64,000 bases of DNA from Cytobacillus kochii. Its GTDB lineage: Bacteria; Bacillota; Bacilli; Bacillales; Cytobacillaceae. This document shows, one piece after another, positions 9,463 through 17,505 of this stretch. The notes below the pieces were generated by a model. The model ran no database searches. It was not told the origin of the DNA and worked only from the letters and a program-made list of their open reading frames with translations. Each line of letters starts with the position of its first letter. Position 1 is the first letter of the stretch. Both the position numbers and the translations under genes were made by a program. The stretch is taken from the NCBI RefSeq assembly GCF_020171845.1, contig NZ_JAIVAM010000003.1, forward strand, positions 529,836 through 593,835. Direction: 5' to 3'.

Positions 9463-10614
9463 TTATGCATCAGCAAGCATATTTATATTAAAGTCCCAAC
9501 TTATGCCTTCCATATATTCATGGAATTGCTCTCTTGAGTTCAAGCCATATCCATAAATACTATGAAAATCCGAATGGCAAATGTCGCACAAAGTTACTCC
9601 ATTATTGATTTCCCATCTACTTTGAATACACCAATCATGGCCATCTAGATGATGAGAATTCAGATTCCCTCCTTTATTATCTCCACAACATTGACATGTA
9701 TAGTTATCTCTTTTGAACACTTTCTCTCTCCAACGTTTCTGCTCAGAAAAGTTTCTACCATTTTCACGATCTTCTTTAGTTTTTGTCTGATCCCAATTAG
9801 GGTGGTTTTCACCTCTTCGATTTAAGAACACTTTACCTTTCCTTAGGGATGACAAATTTTCACTTTTACAACTGGAGCATTTGTGACTATAAGTAAAATT
9901 ATTTAATGTTTGTTTGTCGATTTTCCCACAAGAGCATATAAACTCCAATTTCTGATTCATGCCAGTGTATTCGACACTCAGTAGTTGACTTCCATGTTTT
10001 TCAAATATTGTTTTGATTTCATCTAAGCTTCTTCTTTTTTGTTCACTTGATTTACTAAATCCACACTTTTTACATCTGACTCCATTTTGAAAATCAGAAA
10101 GTCTAATTTTTGAAAGTTCACCACAAGAGCAAATATAATCAAGCAAAGTCATTGCATTTTTATATGATTTTGATGTTAATACACATCCAGCATCCTCAAA
10201 TATTTTTTTAATATCAGAATAACCAAAGGATTGGATAGCCGACAAATGTTGATATGTGCAATTTTTACATCTTTTTAATTTTGATTTTTTATACTTATGG
10301 AAGTTAGTAGTAACTATCTCTCCACACGCACATTGATACTGAATATCTTTAGAAACATTTGAGTACTCAGAAGATAAAAGAACACAATTGTGATTTTGAA
10401 AATACTCCTTAACAAACTCATATGTAAGAGTGCCTTTACAGACTCTACAGCTTTTATATCTAGTGAACTCCCTCCAAGTGAGTAAATCTGTATTACCACA
10501 TTTACATTTAAAGTGAATTTTAGTGTTGTTATTTTTATACTCCTTATCTAAAAGTTCACATTCATGAGATGCAAAGTATTCTTCAATTTCTTGTATAGTC
10601 TTTTTTCTAGGCAA
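9463..10614 (-). CDS. HNH endonuclease with four zinc-ribbon-like repeats
   Basis: The N-terminal 250 residues hold four copies of a 50-60 residue unit of the form EYxN...L.Y.C.CG......F......C..C, each with CxCG and CxxC pairs that could bind zinc. The C-terminal HNH domain (about residues 300-365) has CQCC, NSHHLDGHDW and CDICHSDFH, which carry the expected catalytic His pair and zinc cysteines. Repeated DNA-binding units ahead of an HNH nuclease are typical of free-standing homing endonucleases. Its position inside the tail operon, between a small gene and an unrelated membrane gene, fits a mobile insertion. The start is TTG at 10614, 12 bases from AAGGAGG. Confidence 0.85.
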   Translation of the reverse strand: MPRKKTIQEIEEYFASHECELLDKEYKNNNTKIHFKCKCGNTDLLTWREFTRYKSCRVCKGTLTYEFVKEYFQNHNCVLLSSEYSNVSKDIQYQCACGEIVTTNFHKYKKSKLKRCKNCTYQHLSAIQSFGYSDIKKIFEDAGCVLTSKSYKNAMTLLDYICSCGELSKIRLSDFQNGVRCKKCGFSKSSEQKRRSLDEIKTIFEKHGSQLLSVEYTGMNQKLEFICSCGKIDKQTLNNFTYSHKCSSCKSENLSSLRKGKVFLNRRGENHPNWDQTKTKEDRENGRNFSEQKRWREKVFKRDNYTCQCCGDNKGGNLNSHHLDGHDWCIQSRWEINNGVTLCDICHSDFHSIYGYGLNSREQFHEYMEGISWDFNINMLADA

Positions 10615-10649
10615 TATTTAGCTCATCCTCCTTATCCCTAATTAACGAA

Positions 10650-10682
10650 TAGGGGAGAGGTATCCTTCAATCAATCTCCCCA
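10650..10682 (-). terminator. Hairpin, possible terminator
   Basis: GGGGAG and CTCCCC pair across an 18-base loop on the minus strand, between the 70-residue gene and the HNH endonuclease. There is no clear T run, so termination is uncertain. Confidence 0.35.
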
Positions 10683-10716
10683 TATGTAAATCCCAAATGA
10701 CTAAAATATGAATCTA

Positions 10717-10929
10717 TTATCCTTCTAAAAACTCATCGAGTTCTGCTTTAATCATATCAGCAACATACACATCAAACTCATTACCATCCGAATCTGTTCC
10801 AATAAGCTTCCAAGTAATCGCTCTCTGTGGGTTAACCTTGTAATTTGCTTCTAAGAGTGCCATTTCCTCATTACTTGATTCAACTGAATGCATGACTGTA
10901 AGTTCGATTTTACCGAATACATAGCTCAA
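10717..10929 (-). CDS. Small acidic protein, unknown function
   Basis: A 70-residue product with TTG start, 8 bases after GGGGGGA. It looks like a compact beta-rich domain (VFGKIELTVMH, then WKLIGTDSDGNEFDVYVADMI) with an acidic C-terminus. It is divergent from the ribbon-helix-helix gene at 11110 and shares a palindrome-rich control region with it, so the two may be co-regulated. No family recognised. Confidence 0.65.
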   Translation of the reverse strand: MSYVFGKIELTVMHSVESSNEEMALLEANYKVNPQRAITWKLIGTDSDGNEFDVYVADMIKAELDEFLEG

Positions 10930-11109
10930 TATTAATTCCCCCCTATTATAGTGTTTTGTTTGTCTAGTTGTTAGACCTATAATAAAGGGTTTATAAACCC
11001 TTTGTCAATATAAAGTTTATAAAAAGTTTATAAACCATGTAGAAACTATTATGATAATCTGATATTATGTAATTACTAATATGTAATGTGTAAATAGAGG
11101 GGGAGAGAG
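10930..11109. promoter_or_regulatory. Divergent control region with palindromic operators
   Basis: The intergenic region between divergent genes holds a perfect 20-bp palindrome AAAGGGTTTATAAACCCTTT (10984-11003). Its core GTTTATAAA is repeated at 11015-11023 and 11026-11034, one helical turn apart. A second palindrome GTCTA-GTTGT-TAGAC lies at 10962-10976. A TATAAT serving the minus gene is at about 10946-10951. Tandem sites at 11-bp steps are typical of ribbon-helix-helix repressors, and the gene at 11110 encodes one. Confidence 0.7.
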
Positions 11110-11271
11110 ATGAGTATTTCATCCAATAACGATCGTTTAACTGTGATAATCCCAAAGGATTTAAAAGCTGAACTAAGAAAACTTGCCGACAATGAAAACA
11201 GAAGTACTAGCAATTATGTTGTAAGTGTACTTTTAAGTCATGTAGCAGAAAAGAAGAATGAATCAAATTGA
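11110..11271 (+). CDS. Ribbon-helix-helix DNA-binding protein (Arc/CopG type)
   Basis: The 53-residue product reads as a beta strand followed by two helices (DRLTVIIPKDLKAELRKLADNENRSTSNYVVSVLLSHV), the fold of Arc/MetJ/CopG repressors that bind DNA as dimers through the strand. It is the only plus-strand gene in the left arm. The ribosome site is GAGGGGGAGAGAG just before the ATG. It probably represses its own promoter and that of the divergent gene through the GTTTATAAA sites upstream. Confidence 0.8.
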   Translation: MSISSNNDRLTVIIPKDLKAELRKLADNENRSTSNYVVSVLLSHVAEKKNESN

Positions 11272-11522
11272 AGAATAAAATAATCCCAGAATAATAAAAC
11301 GGCTCCCAACAAGAATCTGTTTTTCTTTGTTGTCAAAAAACCTCCAACTCGGGTGAAGAAAACCTTCTTTTTGGATGTACTTAGTACCATCACACAATAG
11401 TTATTTGTTGCCCAAAAAAATGTTCGACAATAATGACCACATATTCCTATATACCATTAATTCCCAAGATGCTATTCTAATAAAGAAGGATTTATCCCCC
11501 TTTTTCCTTTGCAAATCTTTTT

Positions 11523-11550
11523 AACAGTTCCCCAAAGGAACTGTTTTTCT
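11523..11550 (+). terminator. Rho-independent terminator
   Basis: The perfect stem AACAGTTCC / GGAACTGTT with a 5-base loop is followed by TTTCTTTAT. It would end plus-strand transcription from the ribbon-helix-helix gene. Confidence 0.85.
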
Positions 11551-11566
11551 TTATCATTTGAATTAA

Positions 11567-11635
11567 TTTTTCATTTCAAATTAGCAGTCGAAGAAAGGGG
11601 AGAGGGAACTTCAACCACTAATTTGAAATGAAAAA
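11567..11635. repeat. Perfect 18-bp inverted repeat with 33-bp spacer
   Basis: TTTTTCATTTCAAATTAG at 11567-11584 is repeated in inverse at 11618-11635. Neither side has a T run, so this is not a simple terminator. It lies about 460 bp from the stop codon of the tyrosine recombinase gene and could be a recombination site or a protein-binding site. Confidence 0.75.
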
Positions 11636-11683
11636 GAATCACTTTAAAATTATTTCAAGTGGTAGTAATTCTTTTTCAAATTT
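11634..11683 (-). terminator. Probable terminator of the recombinase unit
   Basis: On the minus strand GAAT...ACTT pairs with AAGT.ATTC, followed by TTTTTC. It lies directly after the stop of the 11691-12074 gene. Confidence 0.5.
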
Positions 11684-11690
11684 AAAATAA

Positions 11691-12074
11691 TTAGACTAAA
11701 TGACGATATAAAGAAATTTCTTGCTCTAATAAATCGATTCTTGTAACTAGGTCACCAATCCTTGACTCTAAAGCCAACTCTTTTTCAGTTGGGTACTCAC
11801 TTGCACGCACAACTTTGTATTGTTGAATATCACTTGATTCAGTCACTCTTGCTTCTCCATCTGTACGAGGGCGAATATATAAGGCACTAGTAGTGCTTAA
11901 ATCAAACAAGGGATTGCTAGACTTATCTGCGCCAACAGTTATTTTTCCTGAATTCATTTTTATATCACCACTCCCTAAGAACGCAATACTTTCATCTTTA
12001 TCATTTCCTACATATGTACTTATACTTTTGTCACAAATAGAACATTTACTCGTAGTATAGGTTTCATTTTTCAT
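11691..12074 (-). CDS. Unknown protein with CxxC motif and C-terminal coiled coil
   Basis: The 127-residue product has an N-terminal CSICDK zinc-knuckle-like pair and a middle part with short beta segments (SGDIKMNSGKITVGAD, ALYIRPRTDGEARVTE). It ends in a leucine-rich coiled coil (IGDLVTRIDLLEQEISLYRHL). ATG at 12074 is preferred over TTG at 12083 because the latter overlaps GGAG. It is separated by 20 bases from the recombinase gene and probably co-transcribed with it. The middle part resembles repeats seen in phage structural proteins, but I cannot assign a role. Confidence 0.6.
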   Translation of the reverse strand: MKNETYTTSKCSICDKSISTYVGNDKDESIAFLGSGDIKMNSGKITVGADKSSNPLFDLSTTSALYIRPRTDGEARVTESSDIQQYKVVRASEYPTEKELALESRIGDLVTRIDLLEQEISLYRHLV

Positions 12075-12094
12075 TATCGACAACTCCTTTTTAG

Positions 12095-13123
12095 TTATAA
12101 ATCATTTAAACTTTTATTTTCGACTTTTTTGATCCCATCGGATGTGAAGAATTTAGCAAAATCATCTTCTGCTTCGTTATCATCATAAATTTCAATCATA
12201 TCGATTGATTCCCAACCAAAGAAATCCTTAATGATTTTATCAGGAATATTGTTTGCTCTAAGTTTAGTGGTTAAGTAATGTCGCATACTGTGGAAGTAGA
12301 AGTCTGTATCTAAGGTTTTGCTGAATTGAGTCTTCCAGCTTTGAAGTGTAGTATCTGTTGCAGGTTGCCATTCACCATTTCGTCTAGTTACAAATAGCTC
12401 GTCACAAGTAATGCCTAATTCATCACGCTCTTTCATCCACAAGTCGAAATATTCCTTAAAGCCATTTTTTAAAATGAATTTATGTTTTGACCCACCATCC
12501 CGACCTCGACCTTTAATTCTGATTTTAACTGGGGTTTTATAATATGCATTATTATGTAGGTTTTCTTCTGTAAAAAAGCTTACTTTAAACCTTAGTAGCT
12601 CGTTTAAACGTGCACCTGAGTTAGCAGCTAACGCAAACACACAAGCCTTTTGATACTGATGGCTTTCAACTAATGTTTTTAATACTAGTTCAACTTGGTC
12701 ATTTGTTAAAACTGTTTTCTCTCTAACTGGTTTCTTTTGTGGGGATTCTATTTTATTAACAATATTTCTGAAGTCAGGGTAGAGGTCATCCATGATATTT
12801 TCAATAAAGTTGCAAAGGCTACTCAGACAAGACTTAATTCGCCTAGTTCTATTGGAGCTGTGACTCCATGCGTTAATTGAATAACCTTGAAAACTAATAA
12901 TGTCCCGTTTATTCAAATCTCCAATAAATTTATTGTCACAATTGTTGAGGAGAAAGAGGAAGATAATACGCATGTCATTCTCATATTGCTTAATAGTTCC
13001 TTGGGATTTATCGGTAGACATTAAATAGTTCTTCCATTCTCTAAGTAGTTTCTTATTTTCAGGATTTACTTTAGCCCATTCTTCCTCATTAAATATTCTG
13101 TTGTAAACAGTTTTTCTTCCCAT
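12095..13123 (-). CDS. Tyrosine recombinase (integrase family)
   Basis: The 342-residue product has an N-terminal SAM-like DNA-binding domain (about residues 25-125) and a catalytic domain with the expected residues: Arg172 in NSGARLNEL, probable Lys204 before GRGR, His278-x-x-Arg281 in FHSMRH, Trp304 (FFGWESI, where XerC/D usually have His) and nucleophile Tyr313 in EIYDD. All key positions are filled, so it should be active. It would integrate or resolve phage DNA. It is unusual that it lies inside the tail gene block and not beside a lysogeny module. A perfect 18-bp inverted repeat lies downstream at 11567-11635. Confidence 0.93.
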   Translation of the reverse strand: MGRKTVYNRIFNEEEWAKVNPENKKLLREWKNYLMSTDKSQGTIKQYENDMRIIFLFLLNNCDNKFIGDLNKRDIISFQGYSINAWSHSSNRTRRIKSCLSSLCNFIENIMDDLYPDFRNIVNKIESPQKKPVREKTVLTNDQVELVLKTLVESHQYQKACVFALAANSGARLNELLRFKVSFFTEENLHNNAYYKTPVKIRIKGRGRDGGSKHKFILKNGFKEYFDLWMKERDELGITCDELFVTRRNGEWQPATDTTLQSWKTQFSKTLDTDFYFHSMRHYLTTKLRANNIPDKIIKDFFGWESIDMIEIYDDNEAEDDFAKFFTSDGIKKVENKSLNDL

Positions 13124-13141
13124 ATGTTCACCTCCTTGATG

Positions 13142-13561
13142 CTATTCCATATCTAATCCATTGTTGATCATATCTTTTCTTAGTGAATCTGTTAATTTAT
13201 CGTTGTTCTCCAATGCATTGACTGTAGCTGCAATAAATGGTCGAGGCCTTTCATATGGATATCCACCTGTATAATCGTACCCTTGACCAGTTTCAACTGT
13301 CCTAGCAACATCTTTATCTCCATCACGTCTGGTGTTTACAACATCAATTCCATCAGGAGCTTCCTCAACAGCCCAAGATTCCCTTAGACTGCCTGTTCGA
13401 TTGTAGACTTTAGGGGTATATGCATTGTAAACCACTTGATCCACTTGTTTTCTACCTTCATTTACTACTGTTTTTCTTACATTGTTTCCTCTTACCATTG
13501 CAGTTTTTAATTCAGAATTAACATATTTCTCTAAGTCTTTCATACTGTCAAAAGTGGGCAT
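13142..13561 (-). CDS. HK97 gp10-like tail completion/head-tail protein
   Basis: The 139-residue product has the marks of the HK97-gp10 family: an early basic helix region (KTVVNEGRKQVDQVVYNAYTPK) and YNRTGSLRESW, with the sequence YPYERPRPFIAATVNAL near the C-terminus. These proteins complete the tail end that docks to the head. ATG at 13561 is preferred to the one at 13570 for ribosome-site spacing (GAGGTG, 6 bases). It lies between the recombinase and the next tail gene. Confidence 0.75.
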   Translation of the reverse strand: MPTFDSMKDLEKYVNSELKTAMVRGNNVRKTVVNEGRKQVDQVVYNAYTPKVYNRTGSLRESWAVEEAPDGIDVVNTRRDGDKDVARTVETGQGYDYTGGYPYERPRPFIAATVNALENNDKLTDSLRKDMINNGLDME

Positions 13562-13576
13562 TTCATTCACCTCAAA

Positions 13577-14089
13577 TTATTCTTGCTTTGAAGCTTTTAA
13601 TTTCTCGAAGACATCTCTGTTTTTTAATTCTAGACTCTCTAGCTCAGATTCATATTTTTTCTGAATCTTTTCAAATAGAGTAAATTGTGCTGTGAATTTA
13701 CTCATGAAGTCAAACACTTTCGATATTTCCTTTTGGTCAAATACTTCATTAATAATTATTTCAAAGTAGCCAGAATCAATCAGAGAACTCATCTCATTTA
13801 TTTGACCAGTGAGAGTGGTTGCTTTCAATTGTTTCTTAAGATGTGTGAAGTATTTGATGACGTTATATAGTACATATTTTTGTAGCGTTCTTTCATTTAA
13901 ATCCAACTCATCTCCAACCTTTTGTAGAACACTTTGAATATCTACAAACATATCTTCAATCATTGAAGGGGAGAAGGTAGGGTAAAATGTTAAAGTTGTT
14001 CCATCTTCAAACTCATAAACCTCAGTTTCATTTGCTTCTTTAGCTTTTTGTTTAACTGAAGAAAACTTAAGATTATTAGATTTAGCCAA
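13577..14089 (-). CDS. Putative tail assembly chaperone-like protein
   Basis: An all-helical, charged product of about 170 residues containing FEDGTTLTFYPTFSPSMIEDMF. That pattern, and its place between the tail tube and tape-measure genes, resemble siphophage tail assembly chaperones. No frameshift site is evident. TTG at 14089 has AGGAGG 7 bases upstream. The longer frame to 14128 overlaps the previous gene's end. Confidence 0.55.
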   Translation of the reverse strand: MAKSNNLKFSSVKQKAKEANETEVYEFEDGTTLTFYPTFSPSMIEDMFVDIQSVLQKVGDELDLNERTLQKYVLYNVIKYFTHLKKQLKATTLTGQINEMSSLIDSGYFEIIINEVFDQKEISKVFDFMSKFTAQFTLFEKIQKKYESELESLELKNRDVFEKLKASKQE

Positions 14090-14117
14090 CAAAATTCCTC
14101 CTATTGATCCCTTATTT

Positions 14118-14540
14118 TTATTCCTCAATACTTTCTACTAGTTCACACCAGATATCATAGTCAAAGGCAGCTTGGCCATTATATGTGTCTTCACTATTCA
14201 ATACGATTTCTTTAACTGCTGTTAACATTTCCTTTTTATCTTCACCAGAAATATGCAATTCCTCAGCAAAAAGCTCATTAATGGCTTTTGCCCATTCTTC
14301 ATGATCTCTAATATCCCAAAGTTGATGACCATCTACTTCAATAAGCTTTGGGCTGCCTTCATCATCAAGATGGCAATAATCCTTAGCTAACAATTGTGTT
14401 TCATCATTTATTTGTTTTAATTGAGCATCGAGTAATTTAACAAAACGAGTCCTAAGTCTTGATTCTTTACCTTTTAACTCAAATGTCATAAGAAATTCAG
14501 CAAAAGCCTTCAACAAACTATTTTTAATTTTTAAATTCAT
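14118..14540 (-). CDS. DUF1617-like phage protein
   Basis: The 140-residue product starts with LKIKNSLLKAFAEFLMTFELKGKESRLRTRFVKLLD, which matches the DUF1617 pattern (short helix, LKG.xSR.R.RFIKLL) found in Gram-positive phage tail clusters. Function is unknown. It is preceded by a strong minus-strand terminator, so it begins a new transcription unit. Its ribosome site is ATAGGAGGATAAATT. Confidence 0.65.
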   Translation of the reverse strand: MNLKIKNSLLKAFAEFLMTFELKGKESRLRTRFVKLLDAQLKQINDETQLLAKDYCHLDDEGSPKLIEVDGHQLWDIRDHEEWAKAINELFAEELHISGEDKKEMLTAVKEIVLNSEDTYNGQAAFDYDIWCELVESIEE

Positions 14541-14587
14541 AATTTATCCTCCTATATATCCTTATAAAACGATTGTTTTATTTGATT

Positions 14588-14623
14588 AAAAAAATAAAGT
14601 AGGGGAGAGGACTCCACCTACTT
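14588..14623 (-). terminator. Rho-independent terminator after the tail tube gene
   Basis: The minus strand forms an 11-bp stem with one bulged T (AAGTAGG-T-GGAG / CTCC-CCTACTT), loop TCCT, then TTATTTTTTT. Confidence 0.9.
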
Positions 14624-15356
14624 ATACACGGTCAACTTCTATAATTCTTCCAATTTCATCTTCATTTTGTGGTGTTAGTGCATCAAATGTAATCTCAGGT
14701 GCAATAGGTGTACCATTTTCAAATGAAAGTTCATAATCACTACCTGGAACTGCATGGTCTAATTGAATGTAAATATCCTTTAATACGGTATTAGTTACTG
14801 GATCATAGCCAATAGTATGGTACTCAATTTCAAATGCTTCACCAAACTTTTTAGCGTCAATTGGAACTGTGTTACCTGTAACTTGAATTTGATAACTTAC
14901 AGCAACAGCTTCTCCAGCATTAGCATGACCAGTAGGAATAGTAACCTTATTTGAAGCAATAGCAACAGATTCAGTTTCACCTTTAGCATTTGTAACATAA
15001 GCAGTTGTACCAACAGGAGTGCCAGCAATAGCAACTTCTAAAGTTCCCTCATTATCAACAACTTTTAAACCATTTTCACGTTTATAGACATCGTGTGTAC
15101 CTTCTTCAACTGTTACACCTTGAGTAATAGCTAGTAATTCTTGATTGTAGAAAGCATTACGAAGAGTAGATGTTACTTCTTTTTGACCTTTCATTACAGC
15201 AAGTGGTTTATTACCGATACCACCAAAGATTTTCTCGTTAATGCCTAAAGAAGATGCGATTGATGCTAATTGTGTTTCAGCTGAAGCGAATACATGACCA
15301 TCAGATTTTCTCTTGATGGTTACATCAGCAGTGTCCATTATTAATAAATTTGTCAT
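14622..15356 (-). CDS. Major tail tube protein
   Basis: The 244-residue product is beta-rich, with a moderately hydrophobic start (MTNLLIMDTADVTIKRKSDG) and many short strands, typical of siphophage tube subunits. Features such as ASAETQLASIASSLG, VMKGQKEVTSTLRNAFYNQE, EIEYHTIGYDPVTNTVLKDIYIQLD and FEITFDALTP-like strands support this. The middle region (about residues 100-150, GTPVGTTAYVTNAKG...ASNKVTIPTGHANAGEAV) looks like an inserted Ig-like lobe. A terminator follows directly, as expected for a gene needing high expression. Confidence 0.8.
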   Translation of the reverse strand: MTNLLIMDTADVTIKRKSDGHVFASAETQLASIASSLGINEKIFGGIGNKPLAVMKGQKEVTSTLRNAFYNQELLAITQGVTVEEGTHDVYKRENGLKVVDNEGTLEVAIAGTPVGTTAYVTNAKGETESVAIASNKVTIPTGHANAGEAVAVSYQIQVTGNTVPIDAKKFGEAFEIEYHTIGYDPVTNTVLKDIYIQLDHAVPGSDYELSFENGTPIAPEITFDALTPQNEDEIGRIIEVDRV

Positions 15357-15403
15357 TAAATTTTTACCTCCTAATTTTAAACAATAAAAAAAACAACTAT
15401 TAA

Positions 15404-16123
15404 TTAGCTGTTTGAAAATGTATTACCAAAATTCTTTTTGAAATCAGATTGAGATATTGCATGTTTTTCGTTGGCGAATAAATCAATATGCTTATTCCAA
15501 CTGTCTATTTTTACTTTGTCTCCTGCAACAGTGGCAAAGAGGGTAGAAGTATTATAGTTCTGGTATTGACCAATCCTATGAAAAGTCATATAAAGTTGAT
15601 AAACAGTAAAATCAAGAATCATATCATAAGTAATTCCACTTCCAGCAACAACAGAAGAAACAATATCACCAAGATCGATATTTCCTGATTCCTGAGCTTT
15701 AACACGTTTACTTCTTTCAATGGCTCTTTGGATTTCGGGGTTTGGATTAATTTCTTCTTCCTTGATACAATTCATTGTTAATATTAACTCTCTATAGAAA
15801 GAAAAATTATCCTCAGTTATCTGTTGGAAAGCGTGTTCTTCAAACATTCTATCGAAGATTCTTAGATAGCTTTGAAATATCTCTGGTACTGAACAGACAA
15901 TCTCCAACAAACTGTAATTATATAGCTCATTGATAAAGCTATCTTGAGATCCATCTTTATATGCTTCAGAGAATTTATTGATAATATGGTTTTTAGTGAG
16001 GGAAATATATTGTAAGTCTGAGTTAGTAGAAGGGTAGTCTCTAACTTTGAGTGGTTTACATTTTCCTAGTTTAGTTTCAATTGGAAGACCTAGAATAAGC
16101 TGCTCTTTAATATCATCAATCAT
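15404..16123 (-). CDS. Head-tail or tail-assembly protein, unknown family
   Basis: The 239-residue product is mostly helical (LYNYSLLEIVCSVPEIFQSYLRIFDRMFEEHAF) and ends in an asparagine/serine-rich tail. Its stop lies close to the tail tube gene and its start overlaps the previous gene by 4 bases, so it is translated with the head-tail completion genes. I do not recognise the family. A tape-measure or tube chaperone is possible. Confidence 0.6.
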   Translation of the reverse strand: MIDDIKEQLILGLPIETKLGKCKPLKVRDYPSTNSDLQYISLTKNHIINKFSEAYKDGSQDSFINELYNYSLLEIVCSVPEIFQSYLRIFDRMFEEHAFQQITEDNFSFYRELILTMNCIKEEEINPNPEIQRAIERSKRVKAQESGNIDLGDIVSSVVAGSGITYDMILDFTVYQLYMTFHRIGQYQNYNTSTLFATVAGDKVKIDSWNKHIDLFANEKHAISQSDFKKNFGNTFSNS

Positions 16124-16626
16124 CTTCTCAGTCCACCAAATTTAAAAACATGCTTGTATCCCACATATTGATTAGGAACTCCACTTATAATATTTCCACC
16201 TGCATAATCCATTTTCCCTAATCCAGTAATAGAAGAGAAGTTGAACATTTGGCTTACCTTATCTGCAATTCGGTTACTTCTAAAATCACCATTTTCATAT
16301 TCAAAATGACATAATATATCTATATGTAAGTCTTGTGTGACAGCATGGAAACTCTTTACACCACCCATAGGTTCTCTGTCACCTAAATACACACAGAGTC
16401 TACACAGTGGATTTTCGTCTAAGTCCTTGTGTTTAGGAGTAGACATTACTAAGTTTTCTCTAAGTGTCCAATCAACATCAGTATCAAGTATATTTGGAAG
16501 AGAGGGGTTTAAAGGGTCAAGCGTTTTCTCTCTTAAGCTTTCTGGTTTATAATGTAGCAACCTTAATAACTCTTCATCATTCCAAAGTGTTTTCATTATA
16601 TCTTGTATATTTTGATACATGCTCAT
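16120..16626 (-). CDS. Probable tail terminator/head-tail joining protein
   Basis: The 168-residue product pairs an N-terminal helix (YQNIQDIMKTLWNDEELLRLLHYKP) with an alternating beta region (FHAVTQDLHIDILCHFEYENGDFRSNRIADKVSQMF). This layout resembles tail terminators that hexamerise on the tube end. The gene order (connectors, this gene, tube) agrees. Start and stop overlap both neighbours. Confidence 0.55.
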   Translation of the reverse strand: MSMYQNIQDIMKTLWNDEELLRLLHYKPESLREKTLDPLNPSLPNILDTDVDWTLRENLVMSTPKHKDLDENPLCRLCVYLGDREPMGGVKSFHAVTQDLHIDILCHFEYENGDFRSNRIADKVSQMFNFSSITGLGKMDYAGGNIISGVPNQYVGYKHVFKFGGLRR

Positions 16627-17264
16627 TAGCTTTTCACCACTCTTTCAGCAGTGATTACCATTACACCTTTTTGATTTATAACGGATGAATAGTCAATGAA
16701 ACTAATTTTAAACGATGAATTGAAAACGGAAAATTCTTTATTGATTTGAATATCTTCACTTTCAAGATAAGCCATTGTTATTTGAATACTACCTTCAGGA
16801 ATATTCACTTGTTGATTACGGTTATTGATACTACTTTTTGTTTCTGCAACACAAGGAATATGTACAGTTGTACCATCAACAATATCGTAAATTGGTCTAC
16901 CATATTTATCATGTCCGAGGAACACTTCTGTTTCACCTGTAGAGATAGGGAAGGTAGAGTTACATAAGGTTATTTCAGCTTTCTTGTAGATATTGTTATC
17001 TTCGGGGAAAGTAGTTGCCAACCAATTATGTTGATCAATTTTATAAACATTGCCCATTTCAATATCTTCTCGCTTACCAATTACCTTTTTACTGTCACTT
17101 TTCGCATCCCATTTTTGATACACTAGCAACCTAGAAGAATATTCTTCATTAATCAACACTTCACGACTCTCAAAACCATTAAGCGACTTCTCAAGTAATA
17201 AAAGTCCGTCATGCTTTATTTTTTCATTAGAATCTACGTTATGATAATTGCTATAGTCTTTCAC
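16626..17264 (-). CDS. Putative head-closure/stopper-region protein, unknown family
   Basis: About 212 residues, beta-rich (EVFLGHDKYGRPIYDIVDGTTVHIPCVAETK, GSIQITMAYLESEDIQINKEFSVF), between the connector genes and the tail-terminator-like gene. Position suggests a head-completion role. Start choice is uncertain: GTG at 17264 has GGAG 6 bases upstream, while the frame is open to TTG at 17282, overlapping the preceding gene. Confidence 0.55.
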   Translation of the reverse strand: MKDYSNYHNVDSNEKIKHDGLLLLEKSLNGFESREVLINEEYSSRLLVYQKWDAKSDSKKVIGKREDIEMGNVYKIDQHNWLATTFPEDNNIYKKAEITLCNSTFPISTGETEVFLGHDKYGRPIYDIVDGTTVHIPCVAETKSSINNRNQQVNIPEGSIQITMAYLESEDIQINKEFSVFNSSFKISFIDYSSVINQKGVMVITAERVVKS

Positions 17265-17505
17265 AATTTTCTCCACAAACAACTTTAATATTTGCGTTGA
17301 TTCTAGTTAAGTCAGCACTAACGGTTAAAATAATATCTCTAATTTCAGAAAGCTCTGGCTCAGAAAGAAGCTTTTTATCTAGATAATTTTCAAGTAGGTA
17401 AAGAATTGAATTATTCTTCTTACTTAATCGAGAAGTGTAGTTAAACAGAGTTTCATAATCATCTGAGGAGCCATTCTTAATGACAACACTGTATTTACAA
17501 CTCAT
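17251..17505 (-). CDS. Small connector-region protein, unknown family
   Basis: An 84-residue product overlapping both neighbours (ATGA overlap at 17502-17505), so translation is coupled. The sequence is helical with a Cys-containing end (KVVCGENCERL). No family recognised. Confidence 0.6.
   Translation of the reverse strand: MSCKYSVVIKNGSSDDYETLFNYTSRLSKKNNSILYLLENYLDKKLLSEPELSEIRDIILTVSADLTRINANIKVVCGENCERL

Larger units (their letters stand above)
11272..11690. other. Non-coding interval with several hairpins
   Basis: No convincing gene lies in this 419-base stretch between the convergent genes at 11110 and 11691. It contains a plus-strand terminator at 11523, a perfect 18-bp inverted repeat at 11567-11635 and a minus-strand hairpin near 11634-11683. 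The first 250 bases could be the 3' end of the plus-strand transcript or an unrecognised small RNA. Confidence 0.6.
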
